10,940 nt of DNA from PALSA-660 sp036508875. Lineage in GTDB: Bacteria; Actinomycetota; Coriobacteriia; Anaerosomatales; PALSA-660. Below are positions 1-6,179 of this stretch, piece after piece. Position 1 is the first letter of the stretch. Every line of letters starts with the position of its first letter. The notes beneath the pieces are model-generated. The model had not been told where the DNA came from, made no database searches, and saw only the letters and a list, made by a program, of their open reading frames with translations. The DNA lies in NCBI GenBank assembly GCA_036508875.1, contig DATCGP010000020.1, positions 1 to 10,940 of the forward strand, given 5' to 3'. The position numbers and the translations under genes are program-made.

Positions 1-935
1 TCGCGCTGCTCTTCGGATCGCTGCACACGATCAACTACGCGTCCGGCCTGTTCCCCGCGCCCGCGTCGCTCGGTGCCGCGCGCGCCGCGCTCGCGATGCT
101 CGCGTTCCTGTTCCTGTTCGTCGGCATCGGCTTCAAGACGACCGCGTTCCCGTTCCACTTCTGGAGCCCCGATGTGTACGCCACCGGTTCGACGCCGATC
201 GTGGCGTACGTGGCGACCGTTCCGAAGGTGGCCGTCATGCTCGCTTTGTGGCGGATGCTCGGACCCGGTTTCGGCGCGGCGTATCCGGTCGGGCGCACCT
301 TCCTGATCATTGTCGCCGTGGCCTCGATGGTCTACGGCAACGTCGTCGCCCTCATGCAGGACGACGTGCGCCGCATGCTCGCGTATTCGGGCGTCGCGAA
401 CACCGGCTACATGCTCATCGCGTTCGCCGTCGGCGGCGCGGCATCCGGGACCGCGCTCGCGTTCTTCCTCGTCGTATACACCTTCGGGAACCTCGGGGCG
501 TTCCTCGTCGTGATGGCGCTCGGCGTCGACAGGCAGGTCACGATGAGCGACTTCTCGGGACTGGCGCGGCGGAGCGGTCTCGTAGCCGCCGGGATGGCCG
601 CATGCCTGTTCTCGCTCGCGGGCACGCCTCCGCTCGGCGGCTTCTTCGGCAAGTTCGCGCTGTTCAAGGCGGCGGTCGATAGCGGGTATGCATGGCTGGC
701 GCTCGTGGCGCTCATCACCACCGTCATCTCCGTGGGCTACTACCTCAAGATCGCGACGCAGATGTATGGCGGGATCGTCGCGCCGCAGCCGGCGGATGCG
801 GCCGCCGACGAGGCGATAGTGCTCACACCTTCCGCGCGCTTCACGGTGGCTCCGGCGCTCACGGCCGCGATCCTGGTGTGCGCGGCCGCCGCCGTCCTGC
901 TGGGTATGTTCGGCGTCAGCTTGCTGACCGGCTGA
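1..935 (+). CDS. nuoN: NADH-quinone oxidoreductase subunit N, 5'-truncated by window edge
   Basis: This is the C-terminal part (about 310 residues; reading frame begins at base 3) of an antiporter-like membrane subunit of respiratory complex I, which couples quinone reduction to proton pumping in the cytoplasmic membrane. NuoN, rather than NuoL or NuoM, is indicated by the stretch FKTTAFPFHFWSPDVY. Its Lys and His align with E. coli NuoN K217 and H224. The Lys in ATVPKVAV aligns with K247 and the one in PPLGGFFGKF with K395, so the proton-path residues I can check are kept. Long hydrophobic segments continue to the C-terminus. The usual EGAP after DVY is replaced by ATGS. NuoN is normally the last nuo gene, which fits the hairpin and new promoter that follow. 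The start lies upstream of the window. Confidence 0.93.
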   Translation, partial: ALLFGSLHTINYASGLFPAPASLGAARAALAMLAFLFLFVGIGFKTTAFPFHFWSPDVYATGSTPIVAYVATVPKVAVMLALWRMLGPGFGAAYPVGRTFLIIVAVASMVYGNVVALMQDDVRRMLAYSGVANTGYMLIAFAVGGAASGTALAFFLVVYTFGNLGAFLVVMALGVDRQVTMSDFSGLARRSGLVAAGMAACLFSLAGTPPLGGFFGKFALFKAAVDSGYAWLALVALITTVISVGYYLKIATQMYGGIVAPQPADAAADEAIVLTPSARFTVAPALTAAILVCAAAAVLLGMFGVSLLTG

Positions 936-944
936 TGGCACATG

Positions 945-971
945 CCGCACCGGTCTAGCCCGGTGTTGCGG
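945..971 (+). terminator. Hairpin after nuoN, likely terminator without U-tract
   Basis: CACCGG (948-953) and CCGGTG (960-965) form a perfect 6-bp stem around a 6-base loop. A further CCG (945-947) can pair with CGG (969-971) across a bulge. The hairpin begins 10 bases after the nuoN stop and just before a promoter-like -10, so it could end the nuo transcript. There is no run of T after it, which is common for high-GC bacteria but makes the call tentative. It could instead be an operator for the downstream promoter. Confidence 0.35.
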
Positions 972-980
972 TGCTATGAT
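972..980 (+). promoter_or_regulatory. Extended -10 promoter for panBC
   Basis: TGCTATGAT at 972-980 is a TGn extended -10 with a TATGAT hexamer (5 of 6 to TATAAT). No good -35 is visible at 16-18 bases upstream, where the nuoN-proximal hairpin lies; extended -10 promoters often lack one. Transcription would begin near 987, giving a leader of about 82 bases before the panB GTG. Confidence 0.4.
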
Positions 981-1015
981 GACGCCCCCGCCACCCGCGA
1001 GGACTTTCGATGGGA

Positions 1016-1050
1016 CCGCCTGGACCCCGGGGACGGGGCTGGGACGGTGG
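1016..1050 (+). promoter_or_regulatory. Structured leader hairpin upstream of panB
   Basis: CCGCC (1016-1020) pairs with GGTGG (1046-1050, one G-U). Inside, CCCCG (1025-1029) pairs with CGGGG (1034-1038) around GGGA, a GNRA-type tetraloop. The two stems are separated by an internal loop TGGA on one side and CTGGGAC on the other. The structure ends 5 bases before the strong AAAGGAGG ribosome-binding site (1056-1063). A known pan RNA motif precedes pantothenate genes in some bacteria; I cannot confirm a match from memory, so treat this as a candidate regulatory leader. Confidence 0.35.
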
Positions 1051-1068
1051 ATCGGAAAGGAGGACGCC

Positions 1069-1962
1069 GTGAGCGTCCACACTCCGGCCGGCTTCGACCG
1101 GCCTGTCACCACAGCCACCTTCCGCGCGCGCAAGAGCGCCGGGCAGCGCATCGCGATGATCACCGCCTACGACGTCTCTTCCGCGCGCCTCGTCGACGCC
1201 GCCGGCGTCGACGCAATCCTGGTGGGCGACTCGATGGGCATGACCGTGCTCGGATACCCGTCCACGCTGCAGGTCACGATGGACGACATGCTGCGCGCTG
1301 CGGCTGCGGTCGCCCGAGGCACGAGCCACGCGCTCGTCGTCGGCGACATGCCCTTCATGAGCTACCAGGCGTCCCCGGAAGACGCCATGCGCAACGCGGG
1401 GGCGTTCCTGGCGGCAGGAGCGGGAGCGGTGAAACTCGAGGGCGGCGAGCACATGGCGGACACGGTCCGTCGTCTGGTCGCCGCCGGCATCCCCGTGATG
1501 GGGCACCTGGGGCTCACCCCGCAGTCGGTCAACCAGCTCGGCGGCTACAGGGTGCAGGGCAAGGACACCGCCGCAGCACTCGCGCTGCTCGACGACTGTC
1601 GCGTGTTGCAGGACGCGGGCGCGTTCGCGATCGTGCTCGAATGCATCCCGGCCGAACTGGCCGCCATCGCCAGCGCGGAGCTCGCCATCCCGACGATCGG
1701 TATCGGGGCGGGAGCGGGCTGCGACGGCGAGGTTCAGGTGTTCCACGACATGCTCGGCTTGGGCGGCGACTTCACGCCTCGCCACGCGAAGCGCTACGCG
1801 GAACTGGGAGCGGCGGTGACCGCCGCCGTGGCGGCCTACGCGGACGATGTAAGGCGGAAGGCGTTCCCGGGCGAGGAGCAGTCCACTCACCTCGACGCCG
1901 GCGTTCTCGACGAGGTCCGCGGCTCCCGTGCGGGCACCGTCCGCCGGATCGCGGGCGAGTGA
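1069..1962 (+). CDS. panB: 3-methyl-2-oxobutanoate hydroxymethyltransferase
   Basis: PanB transfers a hydroxymethyl group from 5,10-methylenetetrahydrofolate to 2-oxoisovalerate, giving ketopantoate, the first committed step to pantothenate and CoA, in the cytoplasm. The 297-residue protein has the TIM-barrel family motifs: VGDS (metal Asp 54), VGDMPF (Asp 93), VKLEGG (Lys 122, Glu 124), the catalytic Glu 191 in LECIP, and GIGAGAGCDGEVQVFHD at 211-227. The GTG at 1069 is chosen because AAAGGAGG lies 5 bases upstream. An in-frame ATG at 976 would add 31 proline-rich residues unlike any PanB and sits inside the promoter -10. The protein is longer than E. coli PanB (264 residues) because of extra residues at both ends. 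panC follows two bases after the stop. Confidence 0.96.
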   Translation: MSVHTPAGFDRPVTTATFRARKSAGQRIAMITAYDVSSARLVDAAGVDAILVGDSMGMTVLGYPSTLQVTMDDMLRAAAAVARGTSHALVVGDMPFMSYQASPEDAMRNAGAFLAAGAGAVKLEGGEHMADTVRRLVAAGIPVMGHLGLTPQSVNQLGGYRVQGKDTAAALALLDDCRVLQDAGAFAIVLECIPAELAAIASAELAIPTIGIGAGAGCDGEVQVFHDMLGLGGDFTPRHAKRYAELGAAVTAAVAAYADDVRRKAFPGEEQSTHLDAGVLDEVRGSRAGTVRRIAGE

Positions 1963-1964
1963 GC

Positions 1965-2816
1965 ATGGAGCGCGTCTCTTCCATCGAGGAGGTACGAAGC
2001 GTCCTGCGCCGGCCGCGTGTCGAGGCGCGCACGATCGGCCTCGTGCCGACGATGGGCGCGCTGCATGAAGGGCACCTCTCCCTTGTGGCCGTGTCCCGCG
2101 CCCGTTGCGACCTCACCGTCGTCTCGGTGTTCGTGAACTCGACGCAGTTCGGCGAGGGCGAGGACTTCGACGCCTACCCGCGCGACCTCGACGCCGATGC
2201 CGAACTGCTCGACGGGGCGGGCGTCGACGTGTTGTTCGCACCGAGCACGGCCGTGATGTATCCCGAGGGCGCCGTCACGCGCGTCGATCCCGGTCCGATG
2301 TCGCAGATGTGGTGCGGGGTCAGCAGGCCGATCCACTTCGCCGGGGTCGCCACCGTCGTCACGAAGCTCCTCAACATAGTCGGCCCCGACGTGGCGTTCT
2401 TCGGCGAGAAGGACTACCAGCAGCTCAAGGTTATCGAGCGCGTGGTCGCCGACCTCGACATCCCGACGCACATCGTCGGCTGCGCGATCGTGCGCGAACC
2501 CGACGGCCTAGCGCTGTCGAGCCGCAACCGGTATCTCACACCGGAGCAGCGCTCGCACGCGCTCGTGCTCTCGCGGGCGCTCGCGGCCGTGCGCGCACGT
2601 GTGGAAGCGGGGGAGACCGACGGCACGGCGCTGCAGCGGGAACTCGCGGAGTCCATCGCGTCAGAGCCCGGCGTCACACTCGACTACGCCGCAGTGGTCG
2701 ACGCCGAGACGCTCGAGAGTGTGACGGAGTTGCGTCGCGAGGGCCGCGCTCTGGTGGCGGCGCGCGTGGGAAGCGCGCGGCTGATAGATAATGTCGCCCT
2801 GCGGCCCGCGCTCTAG
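1965..2816 (+). CDS. panC: Pantothenate synthetase (pantoate--beta-alanine ligase)
   Basis: PanC joins pantoate and beta-alanine using ATP through a pantoyl-adenylate intermediate, forming pantothenate. The 283-residue protein has the cytidylyltransferase-like HIGH motif in PTMGALHEGH (28-37), YPRDL (71-75), the pantoate-binding region CGVSRPIHFAGVATVV (117-132), GEKDYQQ (147-153) and the ATP-site LALSSRN (182-188), followed by the small C-terminal lid domain. The usual VNPTQF is VNSTQF (57-62). ATG at 1965 is preferred; a GTG at 1959 in the same frame overlaps the panB stop and would add two residues. Translational coupling with panB is likely because the ribosome-binding site is weak. The ketopantoate reductase (panE) and aspartate decarboxylase (panD) genes are not in the window. 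Confidence 0.96.
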   Translation: MERVSSIEEVRSVLRRPRVEARTIGLVPTMGALHEGHLSLVAVSRARCDLTVVSVFVNSTQFGEGEDFDAYPRDLDADAELLDGAGVDVLFAPSTAVMYPEGAVTRVDPGPMSQMWCGVSRPIHFAGVATVVTKLLNIVGPDVAFFGEKDYQQLKVIERVVADLDIPTHIVGCAIVREPDGLALSSRNRYLTPEQRSHALVLSRALAAVRARVEAGETDGTALQRELAESIASEPGVTLDYAAVVDAETLESVTELRREGRALVAARVGSARLIDNVALRPAL

Positions 2817-2822
2817 GGCCGC
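2801..2822 (+). terminator. G/C hairpin overlapping the panC stop codon
   Basis: GCGGCCC (2801-2807) and GGGCCGC (2816-2822) form a perfect 7-bp stem, all G-C, around an 8-base loop that contains most of the panC stop codon. No U-tract follows, only a TTCTT stretch some 13 bases on, so termination may be inefficient. It lies just upstream of the higBA promoter and would separate the pan genes from the toxin-antitoxin pair. Confidence 0.4.
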
Positions 2823-2837
2823 CGCGCTGTCCGCTTC

Positions 2838-2866
2838 TTGACTCGTGTCACGTGACACGTTACAGT
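2838..2866 (+). promoter_or_regulatory. higBA promoter, probable leaderless start
   Basis: TTGACT (2838-2843, 5 of 6 to the -35 consensus) is followed after exactly 17 bases by TACAGT (2861-2866, a -10 that keeps TA and the final T). Counting six bases past the -10 puts +1 on the A of the higB ATG at 2873. No Shine-Dalgarno sequence precedes that ATG, so the toxin mRNA is probably leaderless. The spacer holds a perfect palindrome. Confidence 0.75.
2844..2859. promoter_or_regulatory. Perfect 16-bp palindromic operator, likely HigA site
   Basis: CGTGTCACGTGACACG is identical to its reverse complement and fills the spacer between the -35 and -10 boxes of the higBA promoter. HigA-type antitoxins are helix-turn-helix dimers that repress their own operons by binding such palindromes, so a bound HigA or HigBA complex would block polymerase here. 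I saw no second copy in the window. Confidence 0.72.
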
Positions 2867-2872
2867 TGATCC

Positions 2873-3154
2873 ATGATACGGACGTTCGCCGACAAACAGA
2901 CCGAGCAGCTCTGGGTGACCGGCAAGATCCGCCGGCTACCACCCGACATCGCTCGCAGGGCATTGCGGAAGCTGTCCGCAATCGATGCGGCGGCCGAAGT
3001 CGAGGTGCTGCGCGTGCCGCCGGGTAATCGTCTTCATCTCCTGGACGGCGACCGGGCTGGGCAGCAGTCGATATCGGTGAACGACCAGTGGTGCGTGCGC
3101 TTCCGCTTCGAAGACGGCGATGCGTACGGCGTCGAGATCTGTGACTACCACTAG
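2873..3154 (+). CDS. higB: HigB-type (RelE superfamily) toxin
   Basis: This 93-residue protein matches the HigB family of plasmid-maintenance killer toxins, ribosome-dependent mRNA endonucleases of the RelE fold. The family signature runs from NRLHLLDGDRAGQQSISVN (52-70) through DGDAYGVEICDYH (81-93). It precedes its antitoxin, the usual higBA order (toxin first), with 18 bases between the stop and the higA start. The start ATG coincides with the predicted transcription start. Compared from memory with Proteus HigB, the position of catalytic Lys57 is Asp 58 here (LLDGDR) and that of Arg73 is Cys 74 (QWCVRF, with an Arg two residues on); the His in RLHLL and the C-terminal DYH are kept. Toxicity is therefore unproven. 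Base composition looks somewhat less GC-rich than the flanking genes. Confidence 0.88.
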   Translation: MIRTFADKQTEQLWVTGKIRRLPPDIARRALRKLSAIDAAAEVEVLRVPPGNRLHLLDGDRAGQQSISVNDQWCVRFRFEDGDAYGVEICDYH

Positions 3155-3172
3155 GCATGAGGTGAGCGAGAG

Positions 3173-3487
3173 ATGAGCGTCCCCAACAGCAGGGCCCTAC
3201 AGCGTCGGCCGATCCATCCGGGTGAGATCCTACGCGAGGACTTCATGCCCGACTACGGTCTGAGCGTCAGTGGACTCGCGTCGGCGCTCGGAGTGTCGCG
3301 TCAGTCGGTCAACGAGCTTCTCCGTGAGCGCCGCGCGGTCAGTCCGGAGATGGCGCTACGCCTCTCCACGCTGTTCGGCAACACCGCAGAGTTCTGGCTG
3401 AACCTGCAGCGGTCGGTCGATCTGTACGACGCAGAAGCCGCCATCAAGGACGATGTGAAGCACATCCAGCCCCTCTGCATCGCCTGA
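3173..3487 (+). CDS. higA: HigA-type antitoxin, helix-turn-helix autorepressor
   Basis: This 104-residue protein carries the HigA hallmark HPGEILREDFMPDYGLS (15-31), then a Cro/CI-type helix-turn-helix at about 31-55 (LASALGVSRQSVNELL) and the C-terminal RLSTLFGNTAEFWLNLQ (63-79) typical of the family. It should bind and neutralise HigB and repress the palindromic operator upstream of higB. The ribosome-binding site AGGTGAG (3160-3166) lies 6 bases before the ATG. nadA begins 27 bases after its stop, with no terminator or clear promoter between, so it may be co-transcribed with the nad genes. Confidence 0.93.
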   Translation: MSVPNSRALQRRPIHPGEILREDFMPDYGLSVSGLASALGVSRQSVNELLRERRAVSPEMALRLSTLFGNTAEFWLNLQRSVDLYDAEAAIKDDVKHIQPLCIA

Positions 3488-3514
3488 CCAATCCCCCGAT
3501 CCGACAGGACGCCC

Positions 3515-4429
3515 GTGACCGACACCTCCGACATGATCGCCGAGATCCGCGCACTCGCATCCGAGAAGCGCGCGGTCATCCTCGCGCACAACTACCAGCG
3601 CGCCGAGGTCCAGGACGTTGCGGACTTCGTGGGCGACTCGCTCGGGCTGTCCCGCACGGCCTCAGATACCGACGCCGACGTGATCATCTTCTGCGGTGTC
3701 CACTTCATGGCCGAGACGGCGAAGATCCTGGCGCCCGGCAAGACGGTCGTCCTTCCGGTGATCGACGCCGGCTGCCCGATGGCCGACATGATCACCGCCG
3801 AAAAGCTCGCGGCGTGGAAAGCCGAGTACCCCGGTGTGCCGGTGGTCACCTACGTGAACTCCACCGCCGAGGTCAAGGCGCTCACGGACGTGTGCTGCAC
3901 TTCCGCGAACGCGCCGCAGATCGTGCGGTCGCTGGGGGTCGATCGAGTGCTGTTCGCCCCCGATCGCAACCTCGCCCACTGGGTCGCGGAGCAGGTCCCC
4001 GGTGTCGAAGTCATCGCGTGGCAGGGGTTCTGCCCCACGCATGAACGCATCCGCGCGGAGCACGTGGTCGCCGCGAAGGAAGCGCATCCCGACGCCGAGG
4101 TGCTCGCGCACCCGGAGTGCCGCCCCGAAGTGCTCGAGCTGGCGGACGCGGTACTCTCCACGAGCGGGATGCTGCGGTGGGCGGCGGAGTCGCCAGCCAC
4201 CGGCTTCATCGTGGTCACGGAAGAGGGGCTGCTCCACGGGCTCGAGAAGGCTGCGCCGGGCAAGCGGTTCTTCACGCTCGATCCGTGCGCGGTGTGCCCG
4301 AACATGAAGAAGACGACGCTTCCCGACGTGCTGCGCGCGCTGCAGACGCTCGAGCCGCGTATCGAGGTGCCCGACGAGGTCCGCGCCCGTGCGCTGGCTG
4401 CGGTCGAGCGCATGGTTGAGATCGGCTGA
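3515..4429 (+). CDS. nadA: Quinolinate synthase A
   Basis: NadA condenses iminoaspartate with dihydroxyacetone phosphate to give quinolinate, using an oxygen-sensitive [4Fe-4S] cluster. The 304-residue protein starts with the family stretch KRAVILAHNYQ (18-28). Cluster cysteines align at Cys 87 (AGCPMADM), Cys 173 (QGFCPTHE) and Cys 261 (CAVCPNMKK); Cys 258 gives an extra CxxC. Other hallmarks are CGVHFMAETAKIL (60-72), TYVNSTAEVKA (112-122), APDRNLAHWV (148-157) and HPEC (199-202). The start is GTG with a modest AGGA 5 bases upstream. It opens the nad block; nadB follows after 31 bases. No promoter of its own is visible in the short gap after higA. Confidence 0.96.
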   Translation: MTDTSDMIAEIRALASEKRAVILAHNYQRAEVQDVADFVGDSLGLSRTASDTDADVIIFCGVHFMAETAKILAPGKTVVLPVIDAGCPMADMITAEKLAAWKAEYPGVPVVTYVNSTAEVKALTDVCCTSANAPQIVRSLGVDRVLFAPDRNLAHWVAEQVPGVEVIAWQGFCPTHERIRAEHVVAAKEAHPDAEVLAHPECRPEVLELADAVLSTSGMLRWAAESPATGFIVVTEEGLLHGLEKAAPGKRFFTLDPCAVCPNMKKTTLPDVLRALQTLEPRIEVPDEVRARALAAVERMVEIG

Positions 4430-4460
4430 CGCGAAGTGAGCGAGATGAGGGGACCGGCCC

Positions 4461-6179
4461 ATGGACGATCCATCCACTGAGAGCACCGCCGCGAGCGTCG
4501 CACACCGGCGCCTTCCGAGCGGGCTCGGCCGGCGCTACCTGGTCGGCTTCGACACCGAGGAGCTGACGCAGTTCTCCTCCGACGTGCTCGTCATCGGCAG
4601 CGGCATGGCGGGACTGACCGCCGCTCTCGGCGCGGCGGCACGCGGGCTGACCGTCAACCTCGTCACCAAGGGCGAGGTCACCGATACGAACACCTGGTAC
4701 GCGCAGGGCGGCATCGCCGGCGCGGTCGGCGAGGCGGACTCGGTCGAGTTGCACCTCGCGGACACGCTCGTGGTGGGCGCCGGGCTCTGCGACGAGGACA
4801 CCGTCCGCGCCGTGGTCGGCGAGGCGGGGGTCGCGCTGCGCGACCTCGTGGCTCTCGGCGTCGACTTCGATCACGAGGCCAACGGCAACATCGACCTACA
4901 TCGCGAAGGCGGCCACTCCCTGCCGCGGGTGCTGCACTCTGGAGACGCCACCGGGGCCGAGATCCAGAACACGCTGTCCGCCCGCGTCCGCAACGCCGAG
5001 CGCGTCACTCTCTTCGAGAACCGATTCCTGGTCGACCTGCTCACCGCGGGCGACCGCTGCGTGGGCGCTCTCATCCACGATCCGACCGCGCGGCGCCTGT
5101 CGGTCTTCTGGGCTGACTCCGTGGTACTCGCCACCGGTGGCGCGGGGCAGCTCTACCGCGTGACCACGAACCCGTCGGTCGCCACCGGCGACGGCGTCGC
5201 AGCTGCCTGGCGCGCCGGCGCCGAGCTCGCCGACCTCGAGTTCGTCCAGTTCCACCCAACCGCCTTCGACTCCGCTGCCACGCCGAAGTTCCTGATCACC
5301 GAGGCGCTGCGCGGTGAGGGCGCGTATCTGCTCGACTGCGAGGAGAACCGCTTCATGCTCGGCGTGCACCCGCTCGCGGAGCTCGCGCCCCGCGACGTGG
5401 TGAGCCGCGAGATCGTGAAGGTCATGCAGCGCTGCGGCCGTCCCAACGTGTGGCTCGACGCGAGGCACCTCGGTGAGGCGCTGCTCAAGGCGCGGTTCCC
5501 GATGATCTTCGAGACCTGCCTCGAGGCCGGCTACGACCTGTCCCGCGACCTCATCCCGGTGGCGCCCGCCGCGCACTACGCGATCGGCGGCATCCGTGTG
5601 GACATCGACGGGCGCACGAGCGTGCCCGGGCTGTACGCCTCGGGCGAGTGCGCATGCTCTGGCCTGCACGGCGCGAACCGCCTCGCCAGCAACTCGCTAC
5701 TCGAAGGGCTCGTCCTGTCGCGCCGTATCGTGCGGGCGCTCGAGCCGGCCAAGGCGAGCGAAGAGCGCCGCGTCATGTCGCCGGAGGAGGAGTCGGTCCA
5801 GCTCGTGGCGCTCCCGGTCGCGCGCGAGACGATCCAGTCGCTGATGAGCGAGTTCGTCGGGATGATCCGCACCGAGGAGGGCCTCGCGCGGGCCACGCTC
5901 GTGCTCGACGAACTGTGCGGCCTTCTCGACGTGAGCCTGCGCCGCCCGGTGGAGCTCGAGGTCCAGAACATGGTCACGCTCGCGGCGCTCACCACCCATG
6001 CCGCCCGGTACCGCACGGAAAGCCGGGGCGCGCACTGGCGCGACGACTTCCCCGCGCGCGACGACGAGCATTGGCGAGTGCACACCGTGTGGAAGCGCGG
6101 CGCCAAGCCGCGCCTGGAACCGGTGCGCGGCCCGGGCGCGAGCAGCGATGCGGCCACGTGGCCCGGAGCGGGCGCGTGA
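4461..6179 (+). CDS. nadB: L-aspartate oxidase
   Basis: NadB is an FAD enzyme that oxidises L-aspartate to iminoaspartate, which NadA consumes. The 572-residue protein shows the dinucleotide-binding VIGSGMAGL (44-52), the FAD-contact region TNTWYAQGGIAGAV (76-89), HSGDATGAEI (159-168), EFVQFHPTA (260-268), the active-site Arg in ITEALRGEGAYL (Arg 284), HYAIGGI (His 372) and GECACSGLHGANRLASNSLLE (395-415). The C-terminal helical domain ends with RTESRGAHWRDDFP (518-531), as in the succinate dehydrogenase/fumarate reductase flavoprotein family; the 281-residue distance and AQGGI loop favour NadB over SdhA. About 40 residues precede the FAD fold (RRYLVGFDTEEL). GAGGGGA (4447-4453) sits 7 bases before the ATG. 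The stop overlaps the nadC start by four bases. Confidence 0.96.
   Translation: MDDPSTESTAASVAHRRLPSGLGRRYLVGFDTEELTQFSSDVLVIGSGMAGLTAALGAAARGLTVNLVTKGEVTDTNTWYAQGGIAGAVGEADSVELHLADTLVVGAGLCDEDTVRAVVGEAGVALRDLVALGVDFDHEANGNIDLHREGGHSLPRVLHSGDATGAEIQNTLSARVRNAERVTLFENRFLVDLLTAGDRCVGALIHDPTARRLSVFWADSVVLATGGAGQLYRVTTNPSVATGDGVAAAWRAGAELADLEFVQFHPTAFDSAATPKFLITEALRGEGAYLLDCEENRFMLGVHPLAELAPRDVVSREIVKVMQRCGRPNVWLDARHLGEALLKARFPMIFETCLEAGYDLSRDLIPVAPAAHYAIGGIRVDIDGRTSVPGLYASGECACSGLHGANRLASNSLLEGLVLSRRIVRALEPAKASEERRVMSPEEESVQLVALPVARETIQSLMSEFVGMIRTEEGLARATLVLDELCGLLDVSLRRPVELEVQNMVTLAALTTHAARYRTESRGAHWRDDFPARDDEHWRVHTVWKRGAKPRLEPVRGPGASSDAATWPGAGA

Noticed and set aside
976..1068. N-terminal extension of PanB from ATG 976
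   Set aside because: The added residues are unlike the family, the ATG overlaps the -10, and GTG 1069 has an excellent ribosome-binding site.
955..1890. 311-codon open frame on the minus strand opposite panB
   Set aside because: It mirrors a certain gene in a high-GC region, is rich in Arg, His and Gly, and shows no motif; it is a codon-bias shadow.
2873..3487. Evidence that higBA is a recent mobile insertion
   Set aside because: No flanking direct repeats, integrase or IS ends were seen; gene order alone does not prove transfer.
3162..4445. Same 10-mer GTGAGCGAGA before higA (3162-3171) and before nadB (4436-4445)
   Set aside because: Only ten bases match, and both are purine-rich regions before starts, so shared ribosome-binding composition or chance explains it better than an insertion-site repeat.
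5648..6175. Upstream extension of the nadC frame inside nadB
   Set aside because: It overlaps the conserved C-terminal part of NadB and has shadow composition; the GTG at 6176 fits the NadC family start.
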